A DNA stretch of 64,000 nt from Burkholderiaceae bacterium. GTDB taxonomy: Bacteria; Pseudomonadota; Gammaproteobacteria; Burkholderiales; Burkholderiaceae_D. Shown piece by piece: positions 8,024-17,435 of the stretch. Location of the stretch: positions 48,364 to 112,363 of the forward strand of contig JAOAUN010000067.1 of the NCBI GenBank assembly GCA_030157545.1, read 5' to 3'. Each line of letters starts with the position of its first letter. Position 1 is the first letter of the stretch. The position numbers and the translations under genes are program-made. Below the pieces are notes generated by a model, which was not told where the DNA came from, did no database searches, and was given only the letters and a program-made list of their open reading frames with translations.

Positions 8024-9010
8024 TCAATGTCCGGCTGCGCTGAACACGGCTTCGATGGAAGCAGCCGACAGCACTGCTTCGCCCCACACCTCCAGTTCGG
8101 ACTCCGACGCCGCCTGCAACTGACTTAGTGCCCACGGCGGCACTTCGCCAAAACGACGGGCCAGCTGACGCACCAACAGATGTGCCTCGCCAGCAAGGCG
8201 ACCTTGCTGCATACCTTGCTGCATACCTTGCTGCATCCCTTGCTGGATACCCATTGCCATGCCCTCTTCGATGGCAAGGCGTTCAAATGACGTCACGTAG
8301 GGTTTGCCCATTTCTTCCTCCAGTGTTTGCATATCCTGCCGCAGTGCCTGCGCCAGATCCTTGGGCAGACGCATCATCCAGTCCAGTATCTTCATCAGAT
8401 CGATGACCTGTTTGCGCTCCCACCCACGCCGGTACAAGTCTTTCACCAGCGCCCACTTGGCCGCATAGCGCGCCGACGGGTCGCCGCGGGTCGCACGGGT
8501 GGCCAGATGCGCGAGCGTGACGACGGCAAACGGGTTGGCACTGTCGGCCAGTCGGGTCTCACTGCTGGTCCAGTCCAGTAACTTGGCAACCGGAAAACGA
8601 ATTCCCATATGACAGCCGAGCACGTCATAAGCAAAGACTGCTGGCCGCCAATTGGCCTGTTCGTCGGCCAGCACAGCCAGACTCGCAATCGGTACGTGGT
8701 AGCGGTCATACAGGCGATAGTTATAGACGAACATCCGCTCGGCAAACGACTCTTGCGCACTGCCCTGCACTTCGAGATGCACGTAGATCCACTCGGCATC
8801 GCCATCGCGCAGGGTGACACGCACGAGTTTGTCGACGAAGCGGGTACCGAGTTCGGCATCCTGCACGACGGCGCGCAATTCCTGCTCAAGGAAAAGAGGC
8901 GGCTCTGACCAGTCGACCTGCGCATGGGCATGCGGGAAATAGAAATGCAGAAAGTCGCAGAAATAGCGCTCGATTACTTCTTTCCACGGACTGTCGTAGT
9001 CGTCTGGCAT
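8024..9010 (-). CDS. Rpn-family PD-(D/E)XK nuclease / transposase-like protein
   Basis: 328 residues. The N-terminal half has the restriction-endonuclease-like core (DKLVRVTLRDGDAEWIYVHLEVQ, giving the D...E-x-Q pattern), as in the Rpn recombination-promoting nuclease/putative transposase group (YhgA-like). Residues near 250-265 are a GMQQ repeat encoded by a 12-base tandem repeat, and the C-terminus (LLVRQLARRFGEVPPWALSQLQ) matches the DUF4351 domain commonly found on these proteins. It lies between pstS and phoR, which are normally part of one cluster. Rpn proteins are linked to RecA-independent recombination and to phage defence; which applies here is unknown. Confidence 0.85.
   Translation of the reverse strand: MPDDYDSPWKEVIERYFCDFLHFYFPHAHAQVDWSEPPLFLEQELRAVVQDAELGTRFVDKLVRVTLRDGDAEWIYVHLEVQGSAQESFAERMFVYNYRLYDRYHVPIASLAVLADEQANWRPAVFAYDVLGCHMGIRFPVAKLLDWTSSETRLADSANPFAVVTLAHLATRATRGDPSARYAAKWALVKDLYRRGWERKQVIDLMKILDWMMRLPKDLAQALRQDMQTLEEEMGKPYVTSFERLAIEEGMAMGIQQGMQQGMQQGMQQGRLAGEAHLLVRQLARRFGEVPPWALSQLQAASESELEVWGEAVLSAASIEAVFSAAGH
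8202..8249 (-). repeat. 12-base tandem repeat coding for GMQQ units
   Basis: Four consecutive 12-mers on the plus strand: CCTTGCTGCATA twice, CCTTGCTGCATC, CCTTGCTGGATA. They encode the Gly-Met-Gln-Gln run just before the DUF4351 domain. The unit is in frame, so copy-number change would alter only the linker length. Confidence 0.95.
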
Positions 9011-9100
9011 CGCCGGCTCTCCACTTGCAAGCTGCGTTGTCTACAGGCCGAATTGCCGGTCGCATTGCAGTGAAATGGAGCATGCGGGCAAGTAGGCCGG

Positions 9101-9123
9101 CCAGCGCAGAATGCCTGCGCTGG
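9101..9123. other. Inverted repeat in the phoR/Rpn intergenic gap
   Basis: CCAGCGCAG (9101-9109) and CTGCGCTGG (9115-9123) form a perfect 9-base stem with an AATGC loop. No T-tract follows on either strand, so it is a weak terminator candidate for phoR. The rest of the gap 9011-9216 shows nothing else. Confidence 0.5.
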
Positions 9124-9216
9124 TAGCAGCAGAGCTGGTGCCGATGCCGACTCCGGTGCGCCGCCTCTGTTGTATGCCCGCAAATTTAAAGCGAACAAGA
9201 TCAGTAAGAAAAATTT

Positions 9217-10506
9217 TTACGCAGCACCCGCCGCCGCCGGAAACTGCACAATAAATGCACTCCCCTTGCCCGGCTCTGATTCAATGCTCAGCGTTGCTTC
9301 ATGTCGCATCAGAACATGCTTGACGATGGCCAATCCCAAACCAGTACCCTGCGTTTCACGCGAGCGGCCTTTGTCGACGCGATAAAAACGTTCGGTCAGT
9401 CGCGCGATATGCTCGGGCTTGATGCCGATGCCGGTGTCACGCACGACGTACTGCGGACCAGCTGCACTGTTACGCCAGATGATGCTGATGCTGCCACCGT
9501 CCGGCGTGTAGCGCACCGCATTCGAGACGAGGTTGCTGAACGCACTGCGCAATTCTTCGCTGCTGCCTGTGAGCGCAGTGCCATCCGACTCGAGGCTGAG
9601 TGTGTGGCGGCCGCCGGATAGCGCATCACCTTCGTTTTTGACTTGTTCCAATAAGACACGGATATCCACTTGCTCGGGCCGAACCGGATAGTCAATTGAC
9701 TCCAGCCGCGTCAGCGACAACATGTCTTCTACCAGATGCTGCATGCGCTTGCCTTGCTCGGCCATCAGTTTGTAGTGTTGTTCACGACTCACCGCATCGA
9801 GTTCCTGACCAAGAGCGATTTCCAGGAAACCGTTAATGACTGTCAGCGGTGTGCGCAATTCATGCGACGCATTCGCAATGAAGTCGCGCCTGGTCTGTTC
9901 AAGGCGGTCCGCTTCGGTAACGTCATGCGTGACCAGAATCTGGCGCCGGTTTTCAAACGGAATCAGGTGCACGATGAGCTTGCGCTCACCCAGCGACAGG
10001 ATCAGTGGTTCTTCGTAACGGCCGAGAATGATGTAGTCAATGAAGTCAGGGCTGCGTATCAGGTTGGTCACCCGCATGCCCTTGTCTTTTTCCAGGTCCA
10101 GCCGCAGATGCTGTTCCGCTACCGGGTTGCACCATTCTAGAAACAGCACGTCGTCCATGATGACGACGCCATCGGGCAACAGGCTCATCGCCTGCCGGAA
10201 ACGCGACAGCCACTCAGCGAGTTCATTACGGCTTTTCTGGTCGTCACGACGTAGCCGGTAAAGCTTGGCAAAGATATCTGTCCATGAGCCCCAGCCGTCA
10301 GCGAGCCGCACCTGGTCGGGATCGTCGAGCCAGACAGACAACAGGTACATGTAGTGCAACTGGACCAGCACCAGCACCAGCAAGACCAGCAGCCCCAGCG
10401 CCAGGCCAATTGAGGCATTCCAGATATACCAGCCGCCGCCAGTCACGGCGGCCACCAGCAGCAGGCGCACCACGACGGGAACCCAGAACAGTGAGCGTTG
10501 ATTCAT
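9217..10506 (-). CDS. phoR: Phosphate regulon sensor histidine kinase PhoR
   Basis: 429 residues. Two adjacent hydrophobic segments near residues 10-55, a PAS-like region around 105-195, then the HisKA motif FIANASHELRTPL with the phosphorylated His at 215, and the ATPase N, G1 and G2 boxes (LVSNAVRYTPDGG, DTGIGI, GTGLGLAIVKH). The short periplasmic loop is typical of PhoR, which senses phosphate through PstSCAB-PhoU rather than directly. Last gene of pstCAB-phoU-phoB-phoR, 14 bases after phoB. Confidence 0.95.
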   Translation of the reverse strand: MNQRSLFWVPVVVRLLLVAAVTGGGWYIWNASIGLALGLLVLLVLVLVQLHYMYLLSVWLDDPDQVRLADGWGSWTDIFAKLYRLRRDDQKSRNELAEWLSRFRQAMSLLPDGVVIMDDVLFLEWCNPVAEQHLRLDLEKDKGMRVTNLIRSPDFIDYIILGRYEEPLILSLGERKLIVHLIPFENRRQILVTHDVTEADRLEQTRRDFIANASHELRTPLTVINGFLEIALGQELDAVSREQHYKLMAEQGKRMQHLVEDMLSLTRLESIDYPVRPEQVDIRVLLEQVKNEGDALSGGRHTLSLESDGTALTGSSEELRSAFSNLVSNAVRYTPDGGSISIIWRNSAAGPQYVVRDTGIGIKPEHIARLTERFYRVDKGRSRETQGTGLGLAIVKHVLMRHEATLSIESEPGKGSAFIVQFPAAAGAA

Positions 10507-10520
10507 GAAGAAAATGAGCG

Positions 10521-11210
10521 TTATTTTTCAGACAGCATGTAGCCTACACTACGAACGGTCTGAATGAGAGATTCTGCCGCTCCCAATGCCTTGCGCAGAC
10601 GTAAAACATGTACATCAACGGTTCTTTCTTCAAGCACCGCATGGTCGCCCCAGACTTTATCAAGCAGCTGGCTGCGCGAGAAAACGCGTTCGGGATGCGC
10701 GATCAAAAACTTCAGCAGTTTGAATTCGGCGTGACCAATCTCGATCTGGCTGTTGTTGACACTGACGCGGCAGCTGACCGGATCAAGCTGCAGCGGACCG
10801 GCATGCAAAGTCATTTCAGCATGTTCCGGCGCTTTGCGACGTATCAGCGCCTTGATGCGCGAGACCAGTTCGCGTGGCGAGAAAGGCTTGGTGATGTAAT
10901 CATCGGCACCCTGGTCAAGCCCGGCGATCTTGTCTTCTTCCATGCTTTTGGCCGTCAGCATGATGATGGGCATGCTGTTGAAATTACGGTCGCCGCGCAG
11001 CCGCGAAAGCAGACGCAGGCCGGACTGATCGGGCAGCATCCAGTCGAGCAGGATCAGTTGCGGGCGCTTGCCCTGCAAATACGTCCATGCGTCAGCGGTA
11101 GTGTGAACTGCATCAACTTCCCAGCCTGCGGCCTTGAGCGCAAAGCTGACTAACTCAACAATTGCCAGTTCATCTTCGACGATGAGTATGGTCGGACTCG
11201 CACTTGCCAT
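10521..11210 (-). CDS. phoB: Phosphate regulon response regulator PhoB
   Basis: 229 residues, the standard OmpR/PhoB length. Receiver domain with acidic pocket VEDE (12-14), phosphoacceptor Asp56 in ILLDWMLP and Lys88 in MLTAK, then a winged-helix DNA-binding domain ending in RTVDVHVLRLRKALG and VRSVGYML. PhoB activates the pho regulon by binding the 11-base-period CTGTCAT boxes found before ppk, pstS and pstC in this window. Confidence 0.96.
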   Translation of the reverse strand: MASASPTILIVEDELAIVELVSFALKAAGWEVDAVHTTADAWTYLQGKRPQLILLDWMLPDQSGLRLLSRLRGDRNFNSMPIIMLTAKSMEEDKIAGLDQGADDYITKPFSPRELVSRIKALIRRKAPEHAEMTLHAGPLQLDPVSCRVSVNNSQIEIGHAEFKLLKFLIAHPERVFSRSQLLDKVWGDHAVLEERTVDVHVLRLRKALGAAESLIQTVRSVGYMLSEK

Positions 11211-11230
11211 GACGTCTCCGCTGGTCTTGT

Positions 11231-11935
11231 TTAAGCTTCGCCCAGCTGCTTGCTTGTTGCATAGTCCGTATGCCGAATATCCTTGCCTTCAACAACATAT
11301 ACAACATACTCGGCAATATTTTTTGCATGGTCACCGATGCGCTCGATGGCCTTGGCGACCCAAAGTGTATCGAGCGAAGCGGAGATGGTGCGCGGATCTT
11401 CCATCATAAAGGTAATCACGTTGCGCATGACCGAGCGAAACTCCCGATCGATGATTTCATCCCGAACGATGAGCTGGGTTGCCTGCTTGACGTCTAAGCG
11501 CGCAAAGCAGTCAAGCGCGTCATGCAACAGCTGGCCCGCCGAGTCTGCCATGACCCGCACTGCCTCGTCATGGGCAATGGTGACGAGCCCGCGTTGATGC
11601 AAGGTACGCGCTGCACGCGCAATCTTGGTCGCTTCGTCGCCGATGCGTTCGAGGTCGGTAATGGCTTTGATGGTTGCCATCACGGTTCGCAAATCGTTGG
11701 CTGCAGGCTGGCGCTTAACGATCAGGTGACTGCAGGCGTCATCAAGCGCGACTTCAAGGTTATTAACTTCCACATCGGCTGCAACCACGCGTTCGGCTTC
11801 GACGACATTCAAGCTGCGATAGCACGCCATCGCATCCTGAAACTGTTTTTCTACCATGCCGCCCATGAGCAAGACTTTGGATCGAATCGCTTCCAGATCA
11901 AGTTCGTACTGTCTAGAGGAATGTTCGGACGGCAT
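11231..11935 (-). CDS. phoU: Phosphate signalling regulator PhoU
   Basis: 234 residues made of two similar three-helix PhoU domains. Metal-binding acidic motifs are visible (DLERIGDEATKIARAA in the first half, AIERIGDHAKNIAEYVVY in the second). PhoU links the Pst transporter to PhoR and turns kinase activity off when phosphate is sufficient. Placed between pstB and phoB, 29 and 20 bases away. Confidence 0.95.
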   Translation of the reverse strand: MPSEHSSRQYELDLEAIRSKVLLMGGMVEKQFQDAMACYRSLNVVEAERVVAADVEVNNLEVALDDACSHLIVKRQPAANDLRTVMATIKAITDLERIGDEATKIARAARTLHQRGLVTIAHDEAVRVMADSAGQLLHDALDCFARLDVKQATQLIVRDEIIDREFRSVMRNVITFMMEDPRTISASLDTLWVAKAIERIGDHAKNIAEYVVYVVEGKDIRHTDYATSKQLGEA

Positions 11936-11964
11936 GTAATTCTCCTGAATATATTTTTATTTAA

Positions 11965-12738
11965 TCAACCGAAACGGCCAGTTATGTAATCTTGCGTTTC
12001 TTTTTTAGCTGGATTGATGAAAATGCTATCCGTCTCACCAAATTCAACCAGTTCTCCCAGATACATATAGGCAGTGTAATCCGAGCAGCGTGCTGCCTGC
12101 TGCATGTTGTGAGTGACGATGGCAATGGTGTAGTCTTCTTTCAGCTCGCTGATCAGCTCTTCAATTTTAACTGTCGAGATAGGATCGAGTGCCGAGGTTG
12201 GCTCGTCGAGCAGCAGCACGTCCGGCTTGACCGCGACACCACGCGCAATGCAAAGTCGCTGTTGCTGTCCGCCGGACAAGGACAGGCCGCTCTTGTTGAG
12301 CTTGTCCTTGACTTCGGTCCACAGTGCAGCCTTGTTCAGCGCCCATTCGACACGTTCGTCCATTTCACCTTTCGACAGGTTTTCATATAGCTTCACACCA
12401 AAAGCAATGTTGTCATAGATGGACATAGGAAACGGCGTTGGCTTCTGGAACACCATCCCGACTTTGGCGCGCAGAATATTGACGTCAATACCAGCTTCGA
12501 GAATGTTATTGCCACCGTAGACAATCTTGCCTTCGGCACGCTGGCCCGGATACAGGTCGTACATGCGGTTAAGCGTGCGCAGCAGCGTCGACTTGCCGCA
12601 ACCGGAAGGACCGATGAATGCTGTGACTTTTTTCTCGTAGATATCGAGATTGATATTTTTCAGCCCCTGAAAGCTGCCGTAAAAAAAATTCAGGTCAGAG
12701 ACGGAAATAGTGGCCTGCATGGTTTCGGTTGTCATCAT
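11965..12738 (-). CDS. pstB: Phosphate ABC transporter ATP-binding protein
   Basis: 257 residues. Walker [11 protein letters not shown]-loop region [20 protein letters not shown], signature [14 protein letters not shown], Walker [13 protein letters not shown] and switch His in VTHNMQQ are all intact. It energises phosphate import through PstCA. The first ATG is used; in-frame ATGs at 12735 and 12720 are alternatives. It begins 6 bases after the pstA stop. Confidence 0.97.
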   Translation of the reverse strand: MMTTETMQATISVSDLNFFYGSFQGLKNINLDIYEKKVTAFIGPSGCGKSTLLRTLNRMYDLYPGQRAEGKIVYGGNNILEAGIDVNILRAKVGMVFQKPTPFPMSIYDNIAFGVKLYENLSKGEMDERVEWALNKAALWTEVKDKLNKSGLSLSGGQQQRLCIARGVAVKPDVLLLDEPTSALDPISTVKIEELISELKEDYTIAIVTHNMQQAARCSDYTAYMYLGELVEFGETDSIFINPAKKETQDYITGRFG

Positions 12739-12744
12739 GATGGA

Positions 12745-13611
12745 TTATTGTTTGCTGGTCTTGACCAGCAGTCGTGACAGAATATTCAGGCCCAGTACAC
12801 TAAAGGTAATCAGCAGGGCGCCGCCCCACGCCAGTTCACGCCAGTTGTCATACGGGCTCATTGCGAACTGGAAAATCACGACCGGCAGATTTGCCATCGG
12901 ACGGTTCATGTCGGCGCTGTAGAACTGGTTGTTCAACGCGGTAAAGAGCAAGGGCGCAGTCTCGCCTGCGATGCGTGCAACAGCCAGCAGTATGCCGGTC
13001 ACAACACCGGCCTTGACTGCACGCAAGCGCACCAGCGTGGCAACTTTCCAGCGCGGCGCACCGAGCGCGAAAGCGGCTTCGCGCAAGCTGTTCGGCACCA
13101 GTCCGAGCATATTGTCGGTGGTGCGCACGACGACAGGAATGGCTATCAGTGCAATGGCGAAGCTGCCGGCCCAGCCGGAGAAGTGCTTGACGTTGGCAAC
13201 GTAAAGCGCATAGACAAAAAGTCCAATGACGATAGACGGCGCCGACAGCATGATGTCGGTGACAAAGCGGGTAAGTTGCGCAAAGCGGCTTTCCTGCCCG
13301 TATTCAGCAAGATAGATGCCGGCAAAAATACCAACTGGCGTGCTGATTAAGGTCGCCACACCGACCATCAATAAACTGCCGATGATGGGGTTTAACAATC
13401 CACCGCCATCGCTGCCTGGCGCCGGTGTGGTTTGGGTAAAGATCGCCACGTCGATGGCGCCGAAACCGTTGATGACCAGCACGGCCAGTATCCACAGCAG
13501 AAACGAAATACCTATTGCCATCGCGAAAATCGACAGTGCAATGCCGACGCGATGTTGCCATAACCGACGACGGTAGACTGGGTTTGCCGAGTTGGCCAAA
13601 TTTAACTGCAT
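12745..13611 (-). CDS. pstA: Phosphate ABC transporter permease PstA
   Basis: 288 residues, six predicted membrane spans, with the permease EAA loop near residues 180-200 (NSLREAAFALGAPRWKV). It forms the channel with PstC. Its ATG overlaps the pstC stop by one base (TAATG), so expression is coupled. Confidence 0.95.
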   Translation of the reverse strand: MQLNLANSANPVYRRRLWQHRVGIALSIFAMAIGISFLLWILAVLVINGFGAIDVAIFTQTTPAPGSDGGGLLNPIIGSLLMVGVATLISTPVGIFAGIYLAEYGQESRFAQLTRFVTDIMLSAPSIVIGLFVYALYVANVKHFSGWAGSFAIALIAIPVVVRTTDNMLGLVPNSLREAAFALGAPRWKVATLVRLRAVKAGVVTGILLAVARIAGETAPLLFTALNNQFYSADMNRPMANLPVVIFQFAMSPYDNWRELAWGGALLITFSVLGLNILSRLLVKTSKQ

Positions 13612-14606
13612 TATTTGGCTCCTTCGCCTCTGGACATGCTCGCCAGCATCAGCTTGGCCGCACCAAGCACAATAAAAGTAATCACAAACAGAATCAGGCC
13701 CAGCGCATATAGCGACGACATATGCAAACCTGATTCGGCTTCGGCAAATTCATTGGCCAGCGTGGAGGCAATGCTATTACCTGCGGCGAAGAGTGACCAC
13801 GACAGCGCATGTGCGTTACCGATGACGAAAGTAATGGCCATGGTCTCGCCGAGCGCACGTCCGAGACCAAGCATCACGCCACCGACGACGCCGATGCGGG
13901 TATACGGCAACACGACTTTGCGCATGACTTCCCAGCGCGTGCAACCGAGCGCGTAAGCAGATTCTTTCAAGACTGCCGGGCAGGTGTCGAACACATCACG
14001 CATGACGGAGGCAATGAAGGGCACGATCATGATGGACAGGATCAATCCTGCTGTCAGCATACCGATACCCATCGCCGGCCCCTGGAATAGCGCGCCAACC
14101 ACAGGCACATTGCCTAGCGTTTCTTGCAGCACAGGCTGGATATGGTCAGCGAAAAAAGGCGCAAAGACGAACAGGCCCCACATACCGTAAATAATACTTG
14201 GCACACCGGCGAGCAATTCAACCGCAGTGCCAAGCGGACGCTTGAGCCATGGCGGGCAGATTTCGGTCAGGAACAATGCGATGCCGAAGCTGACGGGAAA
14301 GGCGATCAGCAAGGCAATCAAAGAAGTGGTGAGCGTGCCGGCAATGGCAATCAAGGCGCCGTATTCGTCATTGACCGGATCCCATTCAACCCGGGTTATG
14401 AAGCCGGGGCCGAAGTGCTGTAGCGCCGGCCAAGCGCCAATGATCAGCGAGAGGACAATGCCGGCCAACACCAGCAGCACCAGCAACGCAAAGCTGAAGG
14501 TCAGCTTATGAAACAGAAAATCCTGCATATGCGAGGAGATGCCGCGTTGTCGCGAGATGTTACCGGTCGGGACTGAGACCTTCGCAGGCGTGCCTGATAC
14601 GCTCAT
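13611..14606 (-). CDS. pstC: Phosphate ABC transporter permease PstC
   Basis: 331 residues from the ATG at 14606, which matches the family length and leaves room for a promoter at the Pho box upstream; an in-frame ATG at 14660 would give 349 residues but would start almost at the predicted transcription start. Multiple membrane spans, and the EAA loop [20 protein letters not shown]. First gene of the pstCAB-phoU-phoB-phoR operon. Confidence 0.93.
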   Translation of the reverse strand: MSVSGTPAKVSVPTGNISRQRGISSHMQDFLFHKLTFSFALLVLLVLAGIVLSLIIGAWPALQHFGPGFITRVEWDPVNDEYGALIAIAGTLTTSLIALLIAFPVSFGIALFLTEICPPWLKRPLGTAVELLAGVPSIIYGMWGLFVFAPFFADHIQPVLQETLGNVPVVGALFQGPAMGIGMLTAGLILSIMIVPFIASVMRDVFDTCPAVLKESAYALGCTRWEVMRKVVLPYTRIGVVGGVMLGLGRALGETMAITFVIGNAHALSWSLFAAGNSIASTLANEFAEAESGLHMSSLYALGLILFVITFIVLGAAKLMLASMSRGEGAK

Positions 14607-14682
14607 GGGTGGGAATTCCCTGCTTTGGGTAATTTGGGTAATGGAGTTTGCCGAGCTCATGGCAAGAATTTAACTTGCAAAT

Positions 14683-14700
14683 ATGACGGGCATGTTACAA
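14683..14700 (-). promoter_or_regulatory. Probable Pho box upstream of pstC
   Basis: On the minus strand TTGTAAC, four bases, CCGTCAT: two half-sites on the 11-base period, the second matching CTGTCAT at six of seven bases. A TTAAAT element follows at a suitable -10 distance. The site overlaps the last codons of the DUF445 gene, so the operon probably has its own promoter there. Confidence 0.5.
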
Positions 14701-15948
14701 GCCATAGCTCGATTTCACAATTAACAACTGCAAGCCATGCAACAAAATACCGACCAGCCCGCCAACGAGGGTGCCATTGATGCGGATGTATTGCAAGTCG
14801 CGCCCGACATACAGTTCCATCTTACGGGAAACAGTATACGCATCCCATTTGCGTACCACGCGCCGTATCAAGCCTACGATATCCTTGCGCTGGCGGGCTA
14901 TTGCGTTCGCGCCCAGTTCTTGCAAGCCGTGATTAATACGCCGCTGCAAGGCGACATCCCGCCCAAGTGCCTGCGCCAGTGCGATCAGCATATCAGCCAT
15001 CAGCATCTGCAGGCCGGATGACGGCGCAGCCAGATCTTGCGCCATCCTTTGCCTGATTTCGCGTCCAAGCCTGTCTAAATACTGCAGCAATAAAGGATGC
15101 TGCAGGGTCTGACCAATGATTACATGCAGTTTCTGCTCCATCTCCGGCACACTGCGCAAATCGTCAATCAGCTTGTCGATTTCTGCATTGAATTGTGTGC
15201 GCCAACTACTATCGGGTACGGCCATTTCATTGAGCAGGTCGGCGAATTCTTCGATCAGACGCAAGGCCAGATGCTCGTCAATCATGCGCGGCATCCAGCG
15301 CGGCGTTTTGCGGTACACCCTCTCGCGTATCAAGGGCTGGTATTGTTCCAGCTTGTCATGCGCCCACAAAATCATCCGGTCAAACAAGGCCTGATGCTTT
15401 TGATCTGCCACCAATACCGATAAAACTTCTGCAGCGATCGGCCCCAGTTTTACCCTCGCACTTCCGGTTTGCAGGCTCTTCTTTAGCCATACGCGGATTT
15501 GCACATCGTCGACTATCTGCAGCGAAGGCGGCACGACACGCAGCAATCGCAGCGCAAGCCAGCGGCTGTGTCGCGTGTCGCTTAACCAGCTCACGGCAAG
15601 GCCGGCAAAGTCAATCTGTCCGAGTTCGTCGGACAGCACTTCGCGGGTCATGAAATTATGTTCGAGAAAGTCGGCAATGCTGTCAGCCAGCCGGTCTTTG
15701 TTGCGGGGGATGATGGCCGTATGCGGAATCGGCAAGCCCAGCGGATGACGAAACAGCGCCGAGACAGCAAACCAGTCTGCCAGCGCGCCGACCATCGCCG
15801 CTTCGGCAAATGCTGTCACAAAGCTTGCCAGCTGGCTGTGTCCTGCAATGTGGTCAGTCAGAAAAAACAGTGCCGACATTACCAGCAGCAAGCCGCTTGC
15901 AACACGCCGCGCCCTGGCGACCTGCGCCAACTGTTCACTGTCGTTCAT
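14695..15948 (-). CDS. DUF445 family membrane protein
   Basis: 417 residues. Two N-terminal hydrophobic segments (residues about 17-55), the family motif ADWFAVSALFRHPLGLPIPHTAIIPRNKDRLADSIADF, a long alpha-helical middle, and a final membrane segment near the C-terminus (GTLVGGLVGILLHGLQLLI). DUF445/YjiN-like inner membrane proteins have no established function. It lies 88 bases upstream of the pstC start chosen here and may be read through into pst, although a Pho box lies at the junction. Confidence 0.85.
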   Translation of the reverse strand: MNDSEQLAQVARARRVASGLLLVMSALFFLTDHIAGHSQLASFVTAFAEAAMVGALADWFAVSALFRHPLGLPIPHTAIIPRNKDRLADSIADFLEHNFMTREVLSDELGQIDFAGLAVSWLSDTRHSRWLALRLLRVVPPSLQIVDDVQIRVWLKKSLQTGSARVKLGPIAAEVLSVLVADQKHQALFDRMILWAHDKLEQYQPLIRERVYRKTPRWMPRMIDEHLALRLIEEFADLLNEMAVPDSSWRTQFNAEIDKLIDDLRSVPEMEQKLHVIIGQTLQHPLLLQYLDRLGREIRQRMAQDLAAPSSGLQMLMADMLIALAQALGRDVALQRRINHGLQELGANAIARQRKDIVGLIRRVVRKWDAYTVSRKMELYVGRDLQYIRINGTLVGGLVGILLHGLQLLIVKSSYGL

Positions 15949-16035
15949 CGCGCCTCCGCCGCATCGCTACCGACGGCGGCGACCTACTATTTCGAGCGAA
16001 GGATGACGAGCAAGTTCGCCGGCATTACTGCCAGA

Positions 16036-16227
16036 TCATGCATTACGGCGCGGATAACCTTGCGCCGTAATACGAATCCAGACTTGGTCTTTTTGCGCTT
16101 CGTCCATGAAAACCCATTCAGCGACTTCGGCAACAGTACGGCCGCAACCGCGGCAGATATCGTCAAAGGTGGTCGAGCAGACGGCTACGCAGGGGGTATC
16201 GGGACGTTCGGGAGAATGATTTTGCAT
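16036..16227 (-). CDS. DUF1289 domain protein (YdhL-like)
   Basis: 63 residues. The four-Cys pattern PCVAVCSTTFDDICRGCGRT followed by a conserved VAEWVFMDEAQK matches the small DUF1289 family, probably a metal or iron-sulfur binding protein of unknown role. Independent small gene between xdhC and DUF445; the 86-base gap to xdhC shows no clear signal. Confidence 0.85.
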   Translation of the reverse strand: MQNHSPERPDTPCVAVCSTTFDDICRGCGRTVAEVAEWVFMDEAQKDQVWIRITAQGYPRRNA

Positions 16228-16313
16228 GTGCAGCAGTTTACGCTGAAAGACGCAAGGTTCCGATTTTCATCGTAACGACGGCATCAGGTTCACCGTCACC
16301 CAGCGTCTTTACT

Positions 16314-17354
16314 TCAAACTATGCGCTTCTCAGGATCATACAAACAGGCATCGCTGGTAGCCTCAATATTCGCTGCTTCTTTGGCATGACCGACTTTAAC
16401 TGAATCAGGCAAATCAATACCGTTTTTGACAGCAGTCATTTCCGCCAATATCGAGATCGCGATTTCCGACGGCGTCTTGCTGCCGATATAGAGACCTATA
16501 GGGCCATGCAGTTTCTTCAGTTGCGCCGGCGTGACGTCAAACTCCACCAGTCGCTCGCGACGCTTGCTGTCGTTCGAGCGCGAACCAATGGCACCAATGT
16601 AAAACGCTTCGGACTTCAAGGCTTCCATCAGCGCCAGATCATCGAGTTTCGGATCATGCGTCAAGGCCACCACAGCACTGCGGCTATCGAGCCGCATTTC
16701 AACGACGAGATCATCCGGCATAGCATGCACGACCTGCACACCTTCAACATGCCAACCTTCGCGGTACTCTTCACGCGGGTCGCAGACGGTGACAAAGTAA
16801 TCCATGCCAACGGCAATTTGCGCCAGAAAACGTGACAGCTGACCGGCGCCGATAATCAACAGACGCCAGCGAGGCCCGTGAATCGTCGTCAGCGCCGCTT
16901 CCGAAATTTGCAGGCTCATACCGGCACTTGCCGGACCCAGAGTCACTGCGCCAGTTTGCAGGTCAACGCGGCGAGCAACCAGCTCGTGCTGCGCCAGACG
17001 CTCAACGAGTTCCGCAATTTGACTCGACGCCGACAGCGGCTCTATCGCCAGCTGTATGGTTCCGCCGCAGGGCAGGCCGAAACGATGCGCTTCGTCCGAG
17101 GTGATGCCATAGGTGACAACTTCAGGACTGGTGCGCGTGATGCCATGCTTGCGCACCCGATCAATCAGGTCGTCTTCGATACAGCCGCCGGAGACGGATC
17201 CGACTACATGGCCATCTTCGCAGATGCCCAACGTCGCGCCTTCCGGACGCGGGCTCGATCCCCAAGTCTTGATGACGGTGACCATTTCGCATTGCTTACC
17301 GGCGGCGATCCAGTCGGCGCAGGTTTTCAGGACTTCGAGATCAATGCTGTCCAT
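16314..17354 (-). CDS. XdhC-family molybdenum cofactor maturation protein
   Basis: 346 residues from the ATG at 17354 (MDSIDLEVL). The longer frame starts with a GTG inside the upstream terminator hairpin and is rejected. XdhC/CoxI N-terminal domain (VTVIKTWGSSPRPEGATLGICEDG, SVSGGCIEDDL) and C-terminal Rossmann domain (LLIIGAGQLSRFLAQIA, YIGAIGSR). XdhC-type chaperones bind Moco, promote its sulfuration and insert it into xanthine-oxidase-family enzymes; the molybdenum hydroxylase genes immediately upstream are the likely client. Confidence 0.88.
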   Translation of the reverse strand: MDSIDLEVLKTCADWIAAGKQCEMVTVIKTWGSSPRPEGATLGICEDGHVVGSVSGGCIEDDLIDRVRKHGITRTSPEVVTYGITSDEAHRFGLPCGGTIQLAIEPLSASSQIAELVERLAQHELVARRVDLQTGAVTLGPASAGMSLQISEAALTTIHGPRWRLLIIGAGQLSRFLAQIAVGMDYFVTVCDPREEYREGWHVEGVQVVHAMPDDLVVEMRLDSRSAVVALTHDPKLDDLALMEALKSEAFYIGAIGSRSNDSKRRERLVEFDVTPAQLKKLHGPIGLYIGSKTPSEIAISILAEMTAVKNGIDLPDSVKVGHAKEAANIEATSDACLYDPEKRIV

Positions 17355-17380
17355 GGTATGAATTCTGTATAAATATTCAA

Positions 17381-17416
17381 CAAAAAAAATGCTCCCCACC
17401 CTTGCGGGAGGGGAGC
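17381..17416 (-). terminator. Rho-independent terminator after the molybdenum hydroxylase operon
   Basis: GCTCCCC-A-CCC and GGG-A-GGGGAGC form a perfect stem with a TTGC loop (17391-17416). On the minus strand it is followed by ATTTTTTTTG. It sits 20 bases after the stop of the large subunit, separating it from xdhC. Confidence 0.9.
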
Positions 17417-17435
17417 AATCTACTGCTTTGCTTTA

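Noticed and set aside
16286..16313. CACCCAGCGTCTTT resembling part of the 2.3 kb convergent structure
   Set aside because: Only the short CAGCGTCTTT core is shared and the flanks differ, so I do not call a dispersed repeat.
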